DNA of 64,000 nucleotides, taken from the NCBI GenBank assembly GCA_902634935.1, contig CACPMF010000007.1:1-64000 (forward strand), read 5' to 3'. A program made the position numbers and the translations under genes. Under the pieces are notes generated by a model. The model saw only the letters and a program-made list of their open reading frames with translations, searched no databases and had not been told where the DNA came from. The DNA is from an uncultured Pelagibacteraceae bacterium. Its GTDB lineage: Bacteria; Pseudomonadota; Alphaproteobacteria; Pelagibacterales; Pelagibacteraceae. This document shows positions 35,490-44,355 of this stretch, piece by piece. Numbering within the stretch: the stretch's first letter is position 1; each line of letters begins with the position of its first letter.

Positions 35490-36236
35490 CTAATTAGTTT
35501 GAAATAATTTTCCAAACCCCTCTACTGAATTATTTTTTTTGATTTGAACTAAGGTGTCCCAAATCAAAGCCTGGTTGCTTGATAACACAGTGGTTTGTAA
35601 ATTTTTTTCTAATTTATCAATTATTGGTAAAACAGGTAAGGCGGTGCAAGACACAAATAATGCATCTGCTCCATTAAGATTTAATTTAGATAAAACATCA
35701 TAGAGATAATTTTGATCAACTTTGCCTATGTCATAATCTGCTTCAATATCAAAATAAGAGTTTGAAGTAATTTCAAATCCTTCAGATTTAAAATATTCCA
35801 CAACCTCATTGTTAAGTTTTTTGCTATAGGGTGTAAAAATACAAAGTTTTTTAATATTTAATTTTTTTAATGCTTTAATAGCTGCAGTACTAGGTGTTGT
35901 AACTTCAGCCATTGGTTTTGCAGCCTTTACCTTTTGCTTTATAGAATTGTACCCTGCTGCAATAGTACCAGAAGTGCACCCATAAACTACACAATCGATA
36001 TCTTGTTCAGGTAAAATATCCTTCGTAACCTCGGTTACTTTATTAGACATTTTAATTAGATTTTCTTTTGTAAGTGGATTGTAACATTCAATACGATTAA
36101 CAAAGAAATCAATTTCTCGATCTTTAATTACATTTATGAAATCTCTCTCAATCATAAAATCACTTGCAAGCGCAATTAGACCAACTCTTGGGTTTGATTT
36201 GGTAATGTACTTTGGTTCTATTTTTGTTGAATTCAT
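35490..36236 (-). CDS. Asp/Glu racemase-superfamily protein (EutA/maleate isomerase-like)
   Basis: A 248-aa protein with paired active-site cysteines in VVYGCTSGTIAAGYN and ALFVSCTALPVLP, the pattern of the Asp/Glu racemase, maleate isomerase and arylmalonate decarboxylase superfamily. EutA, found in ectoine utilisation clusters, is in this group. It ends directly at the start of the DoeA-like gene, supporting an EutA-like assignment. Reaction unknown; isomerisation or racemisation of a diacid or amino acid is the family norm. Confidence 0.65.
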   Translation of the reverse strand: MNSTKIEPKYITKSNPRVGLIALASDFMIERDFINVIKDREIDFFVNRIECYNPLTKENLIKMSNKVTEVTKDILPEQDIDCVVYGCTSGTIAAGYNSIKQKVKAAKPMAEVTTPSTAAIKALKKLNIKKLCIFTPYSKKLNNEVVEYFKSEGFEITSNSYFDIEADYDIGKVDQNYLYDVLSKLNLNGADALFVSCTALPVLPIIDKLEKNLQTTVLSSNQALIWDTLVQIKKNNSVEGFGKLFQTN

Positions 36237-36293
36237 ATTTTAAAAGGTGAATATACCATAAGTTCTTTAATTATCATTAATATTAAAAACTCT

Positions 36294-37154
36294 ATGAATT
36301 TAAAAGATACTCTAGTTGCATCTCTAGTACCAATTTTTTTAGGCTTTGGTTTTGTAATTGCTAAACCAGCATTTGAATCTTTTCCCCCAATATTATTAAT
36401 GGGAATAAGATTTATATTTGCAGCTTCGATTTTAATTTGGTGGTTTCCAATACCAAAAGGATATTTAAAAAAAATATTTATAGCTTCTTTTATCGCTAAT
36501 ACTTTGCAATACAGTATCACTTATACTGGTCTTAATTATATTGATGCATCTGCTGCTGTGCTGTTGGTTCAAACAGAAGTCCCATTTGGTGTTATTTTTG
36601 CTTATTTTATGCTCAAAGAAAAACCAACTGTTAGAGCAATAGTCGGAATTGGAATTGCGTTTATTGGGGTTTACATTTTAACAGGATCTCCAAATCTAGA
36701 TGGAAAATATTTTGGTATAGGATTAACAATTTTAGGTTCAGCAATATGGGCATTGGGTCAAGTTATTGTCAAACCATTAAGTAAAGAAATTAATCCATTA
36801 GCACTAGTAGCCTGGCTTGCATTATTTTCGGGCCCGACTTTAATTTTTTTATCAACAATAATTGAGGGGAATACTATCGATCATTTAACAACAGCTAAAT
36901 TTAATCATTGGATGATTGCATTTTATATTGGTTTTATCATGCAACCAGTAACTTATGGTTGTTTCTATTACGTATTAAAAAACAATCCGTTGTACAAAGT
37001 TCTTCCAATTGTGACTATGGGTATTCCACCAACTGGTTTGCTTGCAGCAATTTTTCTGCTTGGTGAAAAGCCAACAACAGAACTATTTATAGGCGGAACT
37101 GTTATAATTTTTGGAGTAATAATGATTTTATATAAAAAGAAAGGTGAGGTTTAA
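36294..37154 (+). CDS. EamA/DMT-family transporter
   Basis: A 286-aa protein with ten hydrophobic segments in two homologous halves (first EamA repeat about 8-130, second about 145-280). Members export or import metabolites such as amino acids. It is divergent from the EutA-like gene (57-bp gap) and 2 bp upstream of the dehydrogenase gene. Substrate unknown. Confidence 0.85.
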   Translation: MNLKDTLVASLVPIFLGFGFVIAKPAFESFPPILLMGIRFIFAASILIWWFPIPKGYLKKIFIASFIANTLQYSITYTGLNYIDASAAVLLVQTEVPFGVIFAYFMLKEKPTVRAIVGIGIAFIGVYILTGSPNLDGKYFGIGLTILGSAIWALGQVIVKPLSKEINPLALVAWLALFSGPTLIFLSTIIEGNTIDHLTTAKFNHWMIAFYIGFIMQPVTYGCFYYVLKNNPLYKVLPIVTMGIPPTGLLAAIFLLGEKPTTELFIGGTVIIFGVIMILYKKKGEV

Positions 37155-37156
37155 TT

Positions 37157-38098
37157 ATGAAGTTAGGTTTTATTGGTTTAGGAAATGTTGGGGGGAAACT
37201 TGCTGGAAGTTTGTTAAGAAATAAATTCGATTTAACAGTTAGAGATTTAGACGAAAATTTAACAAAACCTTTTGTTGAGCAAGGAGCTAAGTTTGCAAAT
37301 ACCGCTAAAGAACTAGCAGAAAAAGTTGATTTAATTATAACTTGTTTGCCATCACCAGAAATATGCTCAGAAGTTATGGAGGGAAGTGATGGGATTTTAA
37401 ATGGATTATCTGAAAATAAAATTTGGCTAGAAATGAGCACCACTGATGAGGCTGAAGTAAAAAGATTAGGACAAAAAGTAATTGAGAAAAAAGCTATTCC
37501 TTTAGATGGTCCTGTAAGTGGTGGATGTCATAGAGCTGCAACTGGAAATATTGCTATATTTGTTGGGGGAGAAAGAGAAGCTTTTAATAAAATATTACCT
37601 GCCTTAACTGTAATGGGTAGAAAAATTTTACATACCGGCGAACTTGGCAGTGCATCTGTTTTAAAAGTAATTACAAATTATTTGGCATCTGTCCATTTAG
37701 TTGCGTTAGGTGAGGCATGGACTGTTGCTAAAAAATCAAATTTAGATTTAACAAAAGCATATAAAGGTATAGCAGTTTCATCTGGCAATTCTTTTGTTCA
37801 TGAAACTGAAAGCCAGGTAATTTTAAATGGCTCTTATAATATAAATTTTACAATGGATCTTGTTTTAAAAGATACGGGTTTATTTGATGAGTTGGCAAAA
37901 AAACTAAATGCTTCTTTAGAAATTTCTCCAAAGATAGTTGATATATTTAAAGATGGGCAAAAAAAATATGGTTCTAGAGCTTGGTCATCTATGATTGTGA
38001 AAAGAATGGAAGATATAAATCAAATAAACTTTAGAGCTGAGGGGTTTCCAAAAGAATTGGTGGATAATGAGCCTGAGAAAAGAGGTCATGAAATATAA
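37157..38098 (+). CDS. 3-hydroxyisobutyrate dehydrogenase-family oxidoreductase
   Basis: A 313-aa beta-hydroxyacid dehydrogenase: N-terminal NAD(P) motif MKLGFIGLGNVGGKLAG, substrate loop DGPVSGGCHRAATGNIAIFVGG and the catalytic-lysine helix SVLKVITNYLASVH. It would oxidise a 3-hydroxy acid or reduce a semialdehyde. The HRAATG variant of the usual GVxGAxxG region departs from classical 3-hydroxyisobutyrate dehydrogenase, so the substrate may differ. Coupled to the EamA gene upstream. Confidence 0.82.
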   Translation: MKLGFIGLGNVGGKLAGSLLRNKFDLTVRDLDENLTKPFVEQGAKFANTAKELAEKVDLIITCLPSPEICSEVMEGSDGILNGLSENKIWLEMSTTDEAEVKRLGQKVIEKKAIPLDGPVSGGCHRAATGNIAIFVGGEREAFNKILPALTVMGRKILHTGELGSASVLKVITNYLASVHLVALGEAWTVAKKSNLDLTKAYKGIAVSSGNSFVHETESQVILNGSYNINFTMDLVLKDTGLFDELAKKLNASLEISPKIVDIFKDGQKKYGSRAWSSMIVKRMEDINQINFRAEGFPKELVDNEPEKRGHEI

Positions 38099-38116
38099 AT
38101 TCTTTATATTTGATTT

Positions 38117-38758
38117 ATGCATTTAATTCATAGAGGAATTGTCAGTAAAAAATATCACGAAAACCTTCTCAAATCTTTTGAACAATCTTTTAAAAAAGGT
38201 TTTGGAATTGAAACAGACATTCATGCAACAAAAGATAATGAGTTTATTTGTTTTCATGATTTTACTCTAAGAAGGATATTTAAAAGAAAAGAAAGTGTAA
38301 AAAGCTTAAGCTATTTGCAGATAAAAAATATCAGCGAAAAACAAAGAAAACCTGTTCCAACTCTTAAAGACCTCTTAAAAAGCTCTAAAAATAAATACTT
38401 TTTATTCATTGAGATAAAACCAACTTTTTCGATTAAGCAAATAAAGAAACTATTAAATGAAACTAAAAAATATAAAAAATGTGTATTCATTTCATTCAAA
38501 CATAAAAATATTTTTAATATTTTAAAATTAAATAAAAAAACTAAAGTAGGTTTATCATTTTCTCCACCAAATAGTGTTCGATCAATAATTCAAAAATCAA
38601 AAAACAAGAAAATTGATTGCTTAATTTTAGATAAATTCTATTTGAAAAATAAAAAAATAAATGAAATTAAATTAAATAAATATTTCTATACTGTAAAGAA
38701 ACGTTCGGAATTTAAAAAGTACTCTAAAGAAAATAATCTTATATTTGAAAATCTTTAA
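38117..38758 (+). CDS. Glycerophosphodiester phosphodiesterase-family protein
   Basis: A 213-aa TIM-barrel protein with the GDPD signature: HRG at 4-6, GIETDIHATKD (metal-binding Glu/Asp) and FICFHDFTLRR. No signal peptide, so cytoplasmic. It hydrolyses glycerophosphodiesters to glycerol-3-phosphate and an alcohol such as choline. It is short for the family and lysine-rich in the second half. Overlaps the convergent dioxygenase gene by 4 bp. Confidence 0.8.
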   Translation: MHLIHRGIVSKKYHENLLKSFEQSFKKGFGIETDIHATKDNEFICFHDFTLRRIFKRKESVKSLSYLQIKNISEKQRKPVPTLKDLLKSSKNKYFLFIEIKPTFSIKQIKKLLNETKKYKKCVFISFKHKNIFNILKLNKKTKVGLSFSPPNSVRSIIQKSKNKKIDCLILDKFYLKNKKINEIKLNKYFYTVKKRSEFKKYSKENNLIFENL

Positions 38759-39882
38759 TTTTGTTTTAGGTATTTTAATCGTCCAATAATTTCATCTCTA
38801 TCCATATAATAACCTTGAAGATGTCTATGTCCTGAATTTGGATCAAATTCAGTTCTTCCATGAAGCAATCTTCTATTATTAAATGAAAAAATATCACCTG
38901 GTTCTAACCTAAAATTAATTTGGAATTTAGGATCGTGCAATAAATTACCAAATCTGTGATGAGCTTTATAAACAGAATCCATTTGGTCTGGATGACAATC
39001 TAAAGCGTCTAAAGTTGCAATACTATATCTGATATCATTATAATCTCCATCTTTAGTAAGAGATATTGCAGTACCATGAACACTTCTAATTGCTTCTTGG
39101 GTATAATCTTTGTCTCTAAATTTTAATGGTGTGTTAACTAAAATATCAAATACATCTTTCTCGTTATTTCTTAAATAATCTGCAACTGCAAAAGCATCTA
39201 CAGCAGATGAGTCTCCGCCTTTAGCAGAATTAACCAAACAATGTAAAAATTGGTAACCTGGTGGATTTTCAAACCAAGGTAAATCCATATGATTTCTTAG
39301 AGCATGCGCTGTATAAGCTGAATTATTAGGTTTTGGAATATTGATAACTTCAAACGGTGTTTTAAAAAAAGTTTCTCTAGTATGACTAATTCGATTTAAA
39401 ACTTTCAAACCTGAATTTTTTTCTACAGGTGCATTTTTAACTATTGCAATTCCAGTGTAATGCAAAAGTTCTAGCCATTTTATTAATCCAGCTTCTGAAT
39501 TAATTATTTCATCATGCTCTATTTGAATTGTTTCTAAATTTTTTTCTAATGAACTATCCCAAAGTTTGTACGGTGAGATATATTTTTTTTTATTTTTAAT
39601 TGTATAACAATTTTCTCTAAGCCATTTTGGATCATAGTAACTAGTATGATCACCCTCGCTCCATTCGATTTTAAGTTTTCCATCTGAGTTTACATTATAA
39701 TTTTTTGGATTAATATTTTGTGATACTTTAAGAATGTTAAACATTCTATGGTTTGAGTCTTTATCGTGTGCAGTTGGACAATTGTCTCTTAACCATAAAT
39801 AATTAAATTTACTCTCCTCTCCATCGCTCCAAATAACTTTTAAATAAGTTGAATTTTTTTCTAATTTAGAAATTGACTGCAT
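38755..39882 (-). CDS. Gamma-butyrobetaine dioxygenase-like 2OG-Fe(II) oxygenase
   Basis: A 375-aa protein: an N-terminal DUF971-type domain (1-95, LWLRDNC at 29-35) and a TauD-fold domain with iron ligands H198-x-D200 (RNHMDLPW) and H341 (RLLHGRTEF). The family hydroxylates gamma-butyrobetaine to L-carnitine using O2 and 2-oxoglutarate. The Cys cluster that binds Zn in the eukaryotic enzyme is mostly missing here (NCPTAHDKD). The TmpA enzyme of trimethyl-aminoethylphosphonate degradation is a near relative and a real alternative, given the HD-domain oxygenase at 48250. Carnitine-degrading genes at 44-47 kb favour the betaine reading. Confidence 0.75.
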   Translation of the reverse strand: MQSISKLEKNSTYLKVIWSDGEESKFNYLWLRDNCPTAHDKDSNHRMFNILKVSQNINPKNYNVNSDGKLKIEWSEGDHTSYYDPKWLRENCYTIKNKKKYISPYKLWDSSLEKNLETIQIEHDEIINSEAGLIKWLELLHYTGIAIVKNAPVEKNSGLKVLNRISHTRETFFKTPFEVINIPKPNNSAYTAHALRNHMDLPWFENPPGYQFLHCLVNSAKGGDSSAVDAFAVADYLRNNEKDVFDILVNTPLKFRDKDYTQEAIRSVHGTAISLTKDGDYNDIRYSIATLDALDCHPDQMDSVYKAHHRFGNLLHDPKFQINFRLEPGDIFSFNNRRLLHGRTEFDPNSGHRHLQGYYMDRDEIIGRLKYLKQN

Positions 39883-40061
39883 AGCTGAATTTTTAACTAA
39901 ACTTATAATGTTTTCAATTCAATTAATAGTTGAAATTTGACTTAGGAATTTATTAACAAGATTTTGGAAAAAATTAATTAATAATTGTGTTTAAATATCT
40001 ACCTACAATTTAAAGAAACTTTACAAAGGAGATCTCAAGCTGTTAAAAATATCTTTTAATA

Positions 40062-41087
40062 ATGTCAAAAATAGAAATTAATAACGTTTATAAAATATTT
40101 GGACCAAAACCAAATCAGGTCTTAGAAATGGTTAAAGGTGGTTCAGGAAAAGATGAAATTCTAGAAAAAACAGGACATACAGTTGGATTAGATAATGTTT
40201 CATTAAAAATTGAAGAGGGTGAAACCTTTGTTTGTATGGGTTTATCAGGTTCGGGAAAATCAACTCTTATTAGACATTTAAATAGATTAATCGATCCAAC
40301 CGATGGTGAAATATTAGTCGAAGGCACAAATGTTATGAGCCTAAATAAAGAAAAATTAATTGAATTTAGAAGACACAAAATGAGTATGGTGTTTCAAAGA
40401 TTTGGTTTGTTCCCACATAAAACTGTTTTACAAAATGTTGGTTATGGACTTGAAATGCAGGGTATTGATCCTGAAAAAAGAAATTCTGTTGCAATGGAAA
40501 AAATAGAGGCTGTAGGATTAAGTGGATTTGAAAACCAATATCCAAATCAATTGTCAGGTGGTATGCAACAACGAGTTGGTTTAGCACGAGCTTTAGCAAC
40601 TGATACAGACATAATGTTAATGGATGAAGCATTTTCTGCATTAGATCCTTTAATTAGAAGTGATATGCAAAAACAATTATTAGATCTTCAAGCTCAATTA
40701 AAAAAAACAATAGTTTTTATTACTCACGATTTAGACGAGTCTTTAAGATTAGGAGATCATATCGGTATTTTAAATGCTGGAAAACTTGTTCAAGTAGGAA
40801 CTCCTGTCGAAATTGTGATGAACCCAGCTGATGATTATGTTGAAGCATTTGTTAAAGATGTAAATAGAGCAAAAGTTCTTAAAGCAAAAATAATCATGAA
40901 AAGCGCCAATGAAGTAAATGGAATTGATAAAAATAATCTTATTAAAGTTGGTGAAGATCAATTTATTGAGGAGTTTTTACCTCAAGTAGTTTGTACCAAT
41001 GCAAATTGTGAAGTAGTAGATAAACAAGGAAATATTAAAGGATATATAACAAATAAAGAATTGCAAAAATCTTTAACTAGATCATAA
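40062..41087 (+). CDS. proV: Glycine betaine/proline/choline ABC transporter ATPase (ProV/OpuAA-like), orphan
   Basis: A 341-aa ATPase with the ProV-type N-terminal insert (GPKPNQVLEMVKGGSGKDEI), Walker A GLSGSGKST at 60-68, QRFGLFPHKTV, signature LSGGMQQRVGLARAL, DEAFSALDP and THDLDESL. The C-terminal regulatory (CBS-like) part is short. It would power uptake of a quaternary amine. No permease or binding-protein gene lies beside it. The only Shine-Dalgarno-like AAAGGAG (40025-40031) is about 30 nt before the ATG and no upstream in-frame start exists, so initiation may be unusual. Confidence 0.85.
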   Translation: MSKIEINNVYKIFGPKPNQVLEMVKGGSGKDEILEKTGHTVGLDNVSLKIEEGETFVCMGLSGSGKSTLIRHLNRLIDPTDGEILVEGTNVMSLNKEKLIEFRRHKMSMVFQRFGLFPHKTVLQNVGYGLEMQGIDPEKRNSVAMEKIEAVGLSGFENQYPNQLSGGMQQRVGLARALATDTDIMLMDEAFSALDPLIRSDMQKQLLDLQAQLKKTIVFITHDLDESLRLGDHIGILNAGKLVQVGTPVEIVMNPADDYVEAFVKDVNRAKVLKAKIIMKSANEVNGIDKNNLIKVGEDQFIEEFLPQVVCTNANCEVVDKQGNIKGYITNKELQKSLTRS

Positions 41088-41096
41088 TATTCTTGT

Positions 41097-41948
41097 ATGT
41101 CTAAAAATTTAAAAGACATTATTGATTTAAATAAGTACCCTATCCACGATTTAAATTCTCCAAAAATTAAAAGTATTATAGAAAAATGTAAAAGTGATTT
41201 AGAGCAAGATAGTTGCTCTACTCTGCCTGACTTTATTTTGCCTAACTCATTAAAAATAATGAATAATGAATTAGAGCAACAGTTAAATGAAGTTTATATG
41301 TCCAAAGAAAGTATCAATGCTTATCTTTATGCAAAAGATGATCCATCTTTACCAAATGATCATCCAAAAAGAACTTTTATGAATAGATATAATGGATATT
41401 TAAATTCTGACTGTTTTTCAGAAAATTCTGAGATGAAATTTTTATATGAAACTGAAGAATTATTAAATTTTGTATCTGCTTGTTTAGGCGTTTCACCTAT
41501 TTATAGATGGGCAGATCCTTTAGCATGTCATGCTTATAATGTGATGAAGCCCGAAGGTATTTTGCCTTGGCATTTTGATAGTTGTGAATTTACTTTAAGT
41601 TTAATGATACAAAAATCAGAGAAAGGCGGCATCTTCGAATACTGTCCAAATATAAGAGAACCTGGAAATGAAAATTTTGAAGAGGTTAAAAAAGTATTAA
41701 ATGGAGATCGGTCAAGAGTGAAACAGCTTAAGCTTGAGCCTGGAGATTTACAAATTTTTAAAGGCAGATTTACATTGCATAGAGTGACCAAAATTGAGGG
41801 AAATTCATCGAGATATATGTGTATCCCTGCTTATGTTTTGGACCCCCACAGAGTAAATACACCTGAACATTCAAAAGCAATTTATGGAAAAGCACTTCCA
41901 ATACATTATGAGAGAAATACAGCAAGATCAGATGGTCTTACAGATTAA
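41097..41948 (+). CDS. 2OG-Fe(II)-type oxygenase, phytanoyl-CoA dioxygenase-like
   Basis: A 283-aa protein. A double-stranded beta-helix core is visible, with H159-F-D161 (LPWHFDSCEF) and H228 (FKGRFTLHRV) as iron ligands and R239 (SSRYMCIP) as a likely 2-oxoglutarate ligand; LEPGDLQIFKG is typical of the fold. An N-terminal helical part (1-90) is not recognised. Substrate unknown. The stop overlaps the next gene's ATG by one base, so the product acts with the FrhB-like flavoprotein and SDR. Confidence 0.7.
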   Translation: MSKNLKDIIDLNKYPIHDLNSPKIKSIIEKCKSDLEQDSCSTLPDFILPNSLKIMNNELEQQLNEVYMSKESINAYLYAKDDPSLPNDHPKRTFMNRYNGYLNSDCFSENSEMKFLYETEELLNFVSACLGVSPIYRWADPLACHAYNVMKPEGILPWHFDSCEFTLSLMIQKSEKGGIFEYCPNIREPGNENFEEVKKVLNGDRSRVKQLKLEPGDLQIFKGRFTLHRVTKIEGNSSRYMCIPAYVLDPHRVNTPEHSKAIYGKALPIHYERNTARSDGLTD

Positions 41949-43168
41949 TGTCTCAAATAAATAGCCTATCAGATATTACAAACAATGGTTTGTGCATTGG
42001 CTGTGGAATATGTCAAAGCCTTGTTGGAACAGATAAAATTTCTATCTCCATGTCTGAAAAAGGAAGACTAGAGCCAGAAGCAATCAAACCCTTATCTAAT
42101 TTAGAATTTGAAAAAATAAAAAAAACATGTCCAGGAGTTATTGTTGAAGGGTTGCCACAAACAGAAGTAAATAATAATTCAAAGCATGATTTAATCTGGG
42201 GATATTACAATTCTTTATTTTATGCATGGTCTACTGATAAAGATATCCGGTTTCAAAGCTCCACTGGAGGTTTATTAAATGGTTTATCTTTATATTTACT
42301 AGAGACAAATAAGGTTGATTTTGTTCTTCACACCGCAGGAGATCCTGATAACCCAATGAGAAGTCTTCCTAAGTTTAGTTATACTAAAAAAGATTTATTA
42401 AATTGTGAAAGTCGATCGAGATATGGGCCTGCTTCACCTTTAAGTAGGTTTAATGAAGCTTTAGATACAAATAAGAAATTTGTATTTGTTGGAAAGCCAT
42501 GTGATATCTCTGCTATAAGACAACTCTCTAAAATAGATGAAAGAGTAAATAAACAATGTCTGTATTTGTTAACACTCGTGTGTGGTGGATCAACCGAATT
42601 TACTAAATCTCAAGATTTTATAAACAGCTTTAACGTTAAAGAAGAGGAATTAGATATATTTAGATATAGAGGATATGGAAATCCTGGGCTTATGTATATT
42701 AAAACAAAAAATGGTAGAGAGCATGATAAAGAATATAATTCCTTTTGGGGTGATGAAAGCAATTGGAGAGTTCATTTTAGATGTAAAATCTGTCCAGACG
42801 CAATAGGAGAATGTTCAGATTTAGCAGCTCTTGATACATGGAGCGGTGGATCACCAGCTGGAGAAGATGAGGGCTTTAATGCTGTAATTGCTAGAACAGA
42901 AAAAGGAATAAATTTATTAAATGATGCAATTAAAGCTGGCTATATTGAAAAAGGTGATGATTTAAACATTGATGATATTAATGATTTTCAGCCTCACCAG
43001 CTAAATAAGAAGAAAGCTGTTTATGCAAGACATCTTGGATTAAAGAAAAATAACTTACCAACTCCCCAAACTCAAAGATTAAGAATAAAAGAAATATATG
43101 ATAATAATGATAAAAAATTTAACAGTATTGAAGAAGAAGGCATAACTAGCAGAGTTGAGAAAATTTAA
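41948..43168 (+). CDS. FrhB/F420-dehydrogenase beta-subunit family flavo-iron-sulfur protein
   Basis: A 406-aa protein. C16, C19 and C22 (GLCIGCGICQSLVG) and the later KTCPG Cys form a ferredoxin-like Fe-S site. The FrhB core includes VFVGKPCDISAIRQL and, near the C-terminus, C279-x2-C282-x6-C289 (CKICPDAIGECSDL) followed by DTWSGG. Family members move electrons between flavin/F420-type carriers and substrates; related proteins modify polysaccharides or reduce organic acids. This organism type is not known to make F420, so a flavin or ferredoxin partner is likely. Coupled on both sides to an oxygenase and an SDR. Confidence 0.75.
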   Translation: MSQINSLSDITNNGLCIGCGICQSLVGTDKISISMSEKGRLEPEAIKPLSNLEFEKIKKTCPGVIVEGLPQTEVNNNSKHDLIWGYYNSLFYAWSTDKDIRFQSSTGGLLNGLSLYLLETNKVDFVLHTAGDPDNPMRSLPKFSYTKKDLLNCESRSRYGPASPLSRFNEALDTNKKFVFVGKPCDISAIRQLSKIDERVNKQCLYLLTLVCGGSTEFTKSQDFINSFNVKEEELDIFRYRGYGNPGLMYIKTKNGREHDKEYNSFWGDESNWRVHFRCKICPDAIGECSDLAALDTWSGGSPAGEDEGFNAVIARTEKGINLLNDAIKAGYIEKGDDLNIDDINDFQPHQLNKKKAVYARHLGLKKNNLPTPQTQRLRIKEIYDNNDKKFNSIEEEGITSRVEKI

Positions 43169-43951
43169 ATGTCATCGTTAAAAAATAAAAAAGTAATTAT
43201 TTCAGCAGGTGCCTCAGGAATAGGATGGGCAACTGCAAAAGTATGCTTAGAAAAAGGTGCTATAGTTTTTATTTGTGACATTGATAAAAAATATTTATCA
43301 AAAGCAAAAAAACATAAACAAAATAATAAAAAACTTTTTGTGTATGAGTGTGATGCCTCAAATGAAAAAGAAGTAAAAGATTTATTTTTAAAAATAAATA
43401 AAAAAACAAAAAAGATTGATTGTTTAATTAATAATGTAGGCATTGCTGGACCTACAGGTACAATTGAAAAACTATCATTAAATGATTGGGAAAGAACTTT
43501 AAAAGTAAATGTGATAAGTCATTTTCATTTCACTAAGCTTTCAATCCCAATGCTTAAGAAAAATAAAGGTGGCTCCATAATAAATTTATCTTCTGGGGCT
43601 GGAATCATGGGATTTCCGCTAAGATCACCTTACGCAGCAAGTAAGTGGGCTATTGTAGGAATAACTAAAACATTAGCTATGGAACTTGGTAAGTTTAAAA
43701 TAAGAGTGAATGCTATCTGCCCAGGTACAATTAAGGGTGATCGAATGGTGAGAGTTATTAGAGATAAGTCTAAATTTTTAAAAATTTCAAAAAAGAAAAT
43801 CGAAAAAGAATTCATCTCTATGGCATCCATGAATTGCTGGATTTACGAGGAAGATATTGGAAAAACTTGTAGTTTTCTAATGTCTGATGATGCTGCAAGG
43901 TTATCTGGTCAAATTATTGCAGTAGATGGAAACGCAATAAGGCTAGATTAA
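43169..43951 (+). CDS. Short-chain dehydrogenase/reductase
   Basis: A 260-aa classical SDR: cofactor motif SAGASGIG near the N-terminus, NNVG, catalytic Ser in INLSSGAG, YAASK (Tyr/Lys) and CPGTIKGDR. It oxidises an alcohol or reduces a ketone with NAD(P). Starts on the base after the FrhB-like stop, completing a three-gene cassette. Substrate unknown. Confidence 0.88.
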   Translation: MSSLKNKKVIISAGASGIGWATAKVCLEKGAIVFICDIDKKYLSKAKKHKQNNKKLFVYECDASNEKEVKDLFLKINKKTKKIDCLINNVGIAGPTGTIEKLSLNDWERTLKVNVISHFHFTKLSIPMLKKNKGGSIINLSSGAGIMGFPLRSPYAASKWAIVGITKTLAMELGKFKIRVNAICPGTIKGDRMVRVIRDKSKFLKISKKKIEKEFISMASMNCWIYEEDIGKTCSFLMSDDAARLSGQIIAVDGNAIRLD

Positions 43952-44355
43952 GTTTTTAATTCTTTTTCACTTATTTCCATAAATGGAAAATGAGAATCTT
44001 CATAAAAAATATTATATGCAGACTTTAGTATACTAACATCATCTAGCATACCTGCGTATAAATAGAATTTATCCCACTTAGATACATAAGTTAAAATAGG
44101 TGCTGCACATTTTTTACAAAAAAACTTTTTAATTTTATTACCACTTCCACCACTGTGTTCATAAGTTCCAAGTTTGCTTTTATCAATATCAACAGCGTTT
44201 TCTCTTAGTTGTATAATTGAGATAATTCCTCCAATTTTTTTTCTACAGTCTATACAATGACAATTAAAAACTCTTGGTTTTTCGTCTAATAAAACATTGA
44301 ATTTGTGTTCACCACAAAAGCATCCAGCAGTTTTACTGATCATTTTTTTTTCCAT
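43948..44355 (-). CDS. GFA/CENP-V family zinc protein
   Basis: A 135-aa protein with the full cysteine set of the GFA family: C12-x-C14 (GCFCGEH), C32-x-C34-x2-C37 (NCHCIDCRK) and C80-x2-C83 (FFCKKCAAPI). Named after a glutathione-dependent formaldehyde-activating enzyme, though most members are uncharacterised. Demethylation of betaines releases formaldehyde, so co-location with carnitine genes is suggestive. It follows the carnitine dehydrogenase start-to-stop with no gap and overlaps the convergent SDR gene by 4 bp. Confidence 0.8.
   Translation of the reverse strand: MEKKMISKTAGCFCGEHKFNVLLDEKPRVFNCHCIDCRKKIGGIISIIQLRENAVDIDKSKLGTYEHSGGSGNKIKKFFCKKCAAPILTYVSKWDKFYLYAGMLDDVSILKSAYNIFYEDSHFPFMEISEKELKT

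Noticed and set aside
39883-40061. Riboswitch in the 179-bp divergent gap between the BBOX-like and proV-like genes
   Set aside because: No stable GC-containing multi-stem structure or known riboswitch core is visible; only an isolated TTGACT (39937-39942) without a convincing -10 box.
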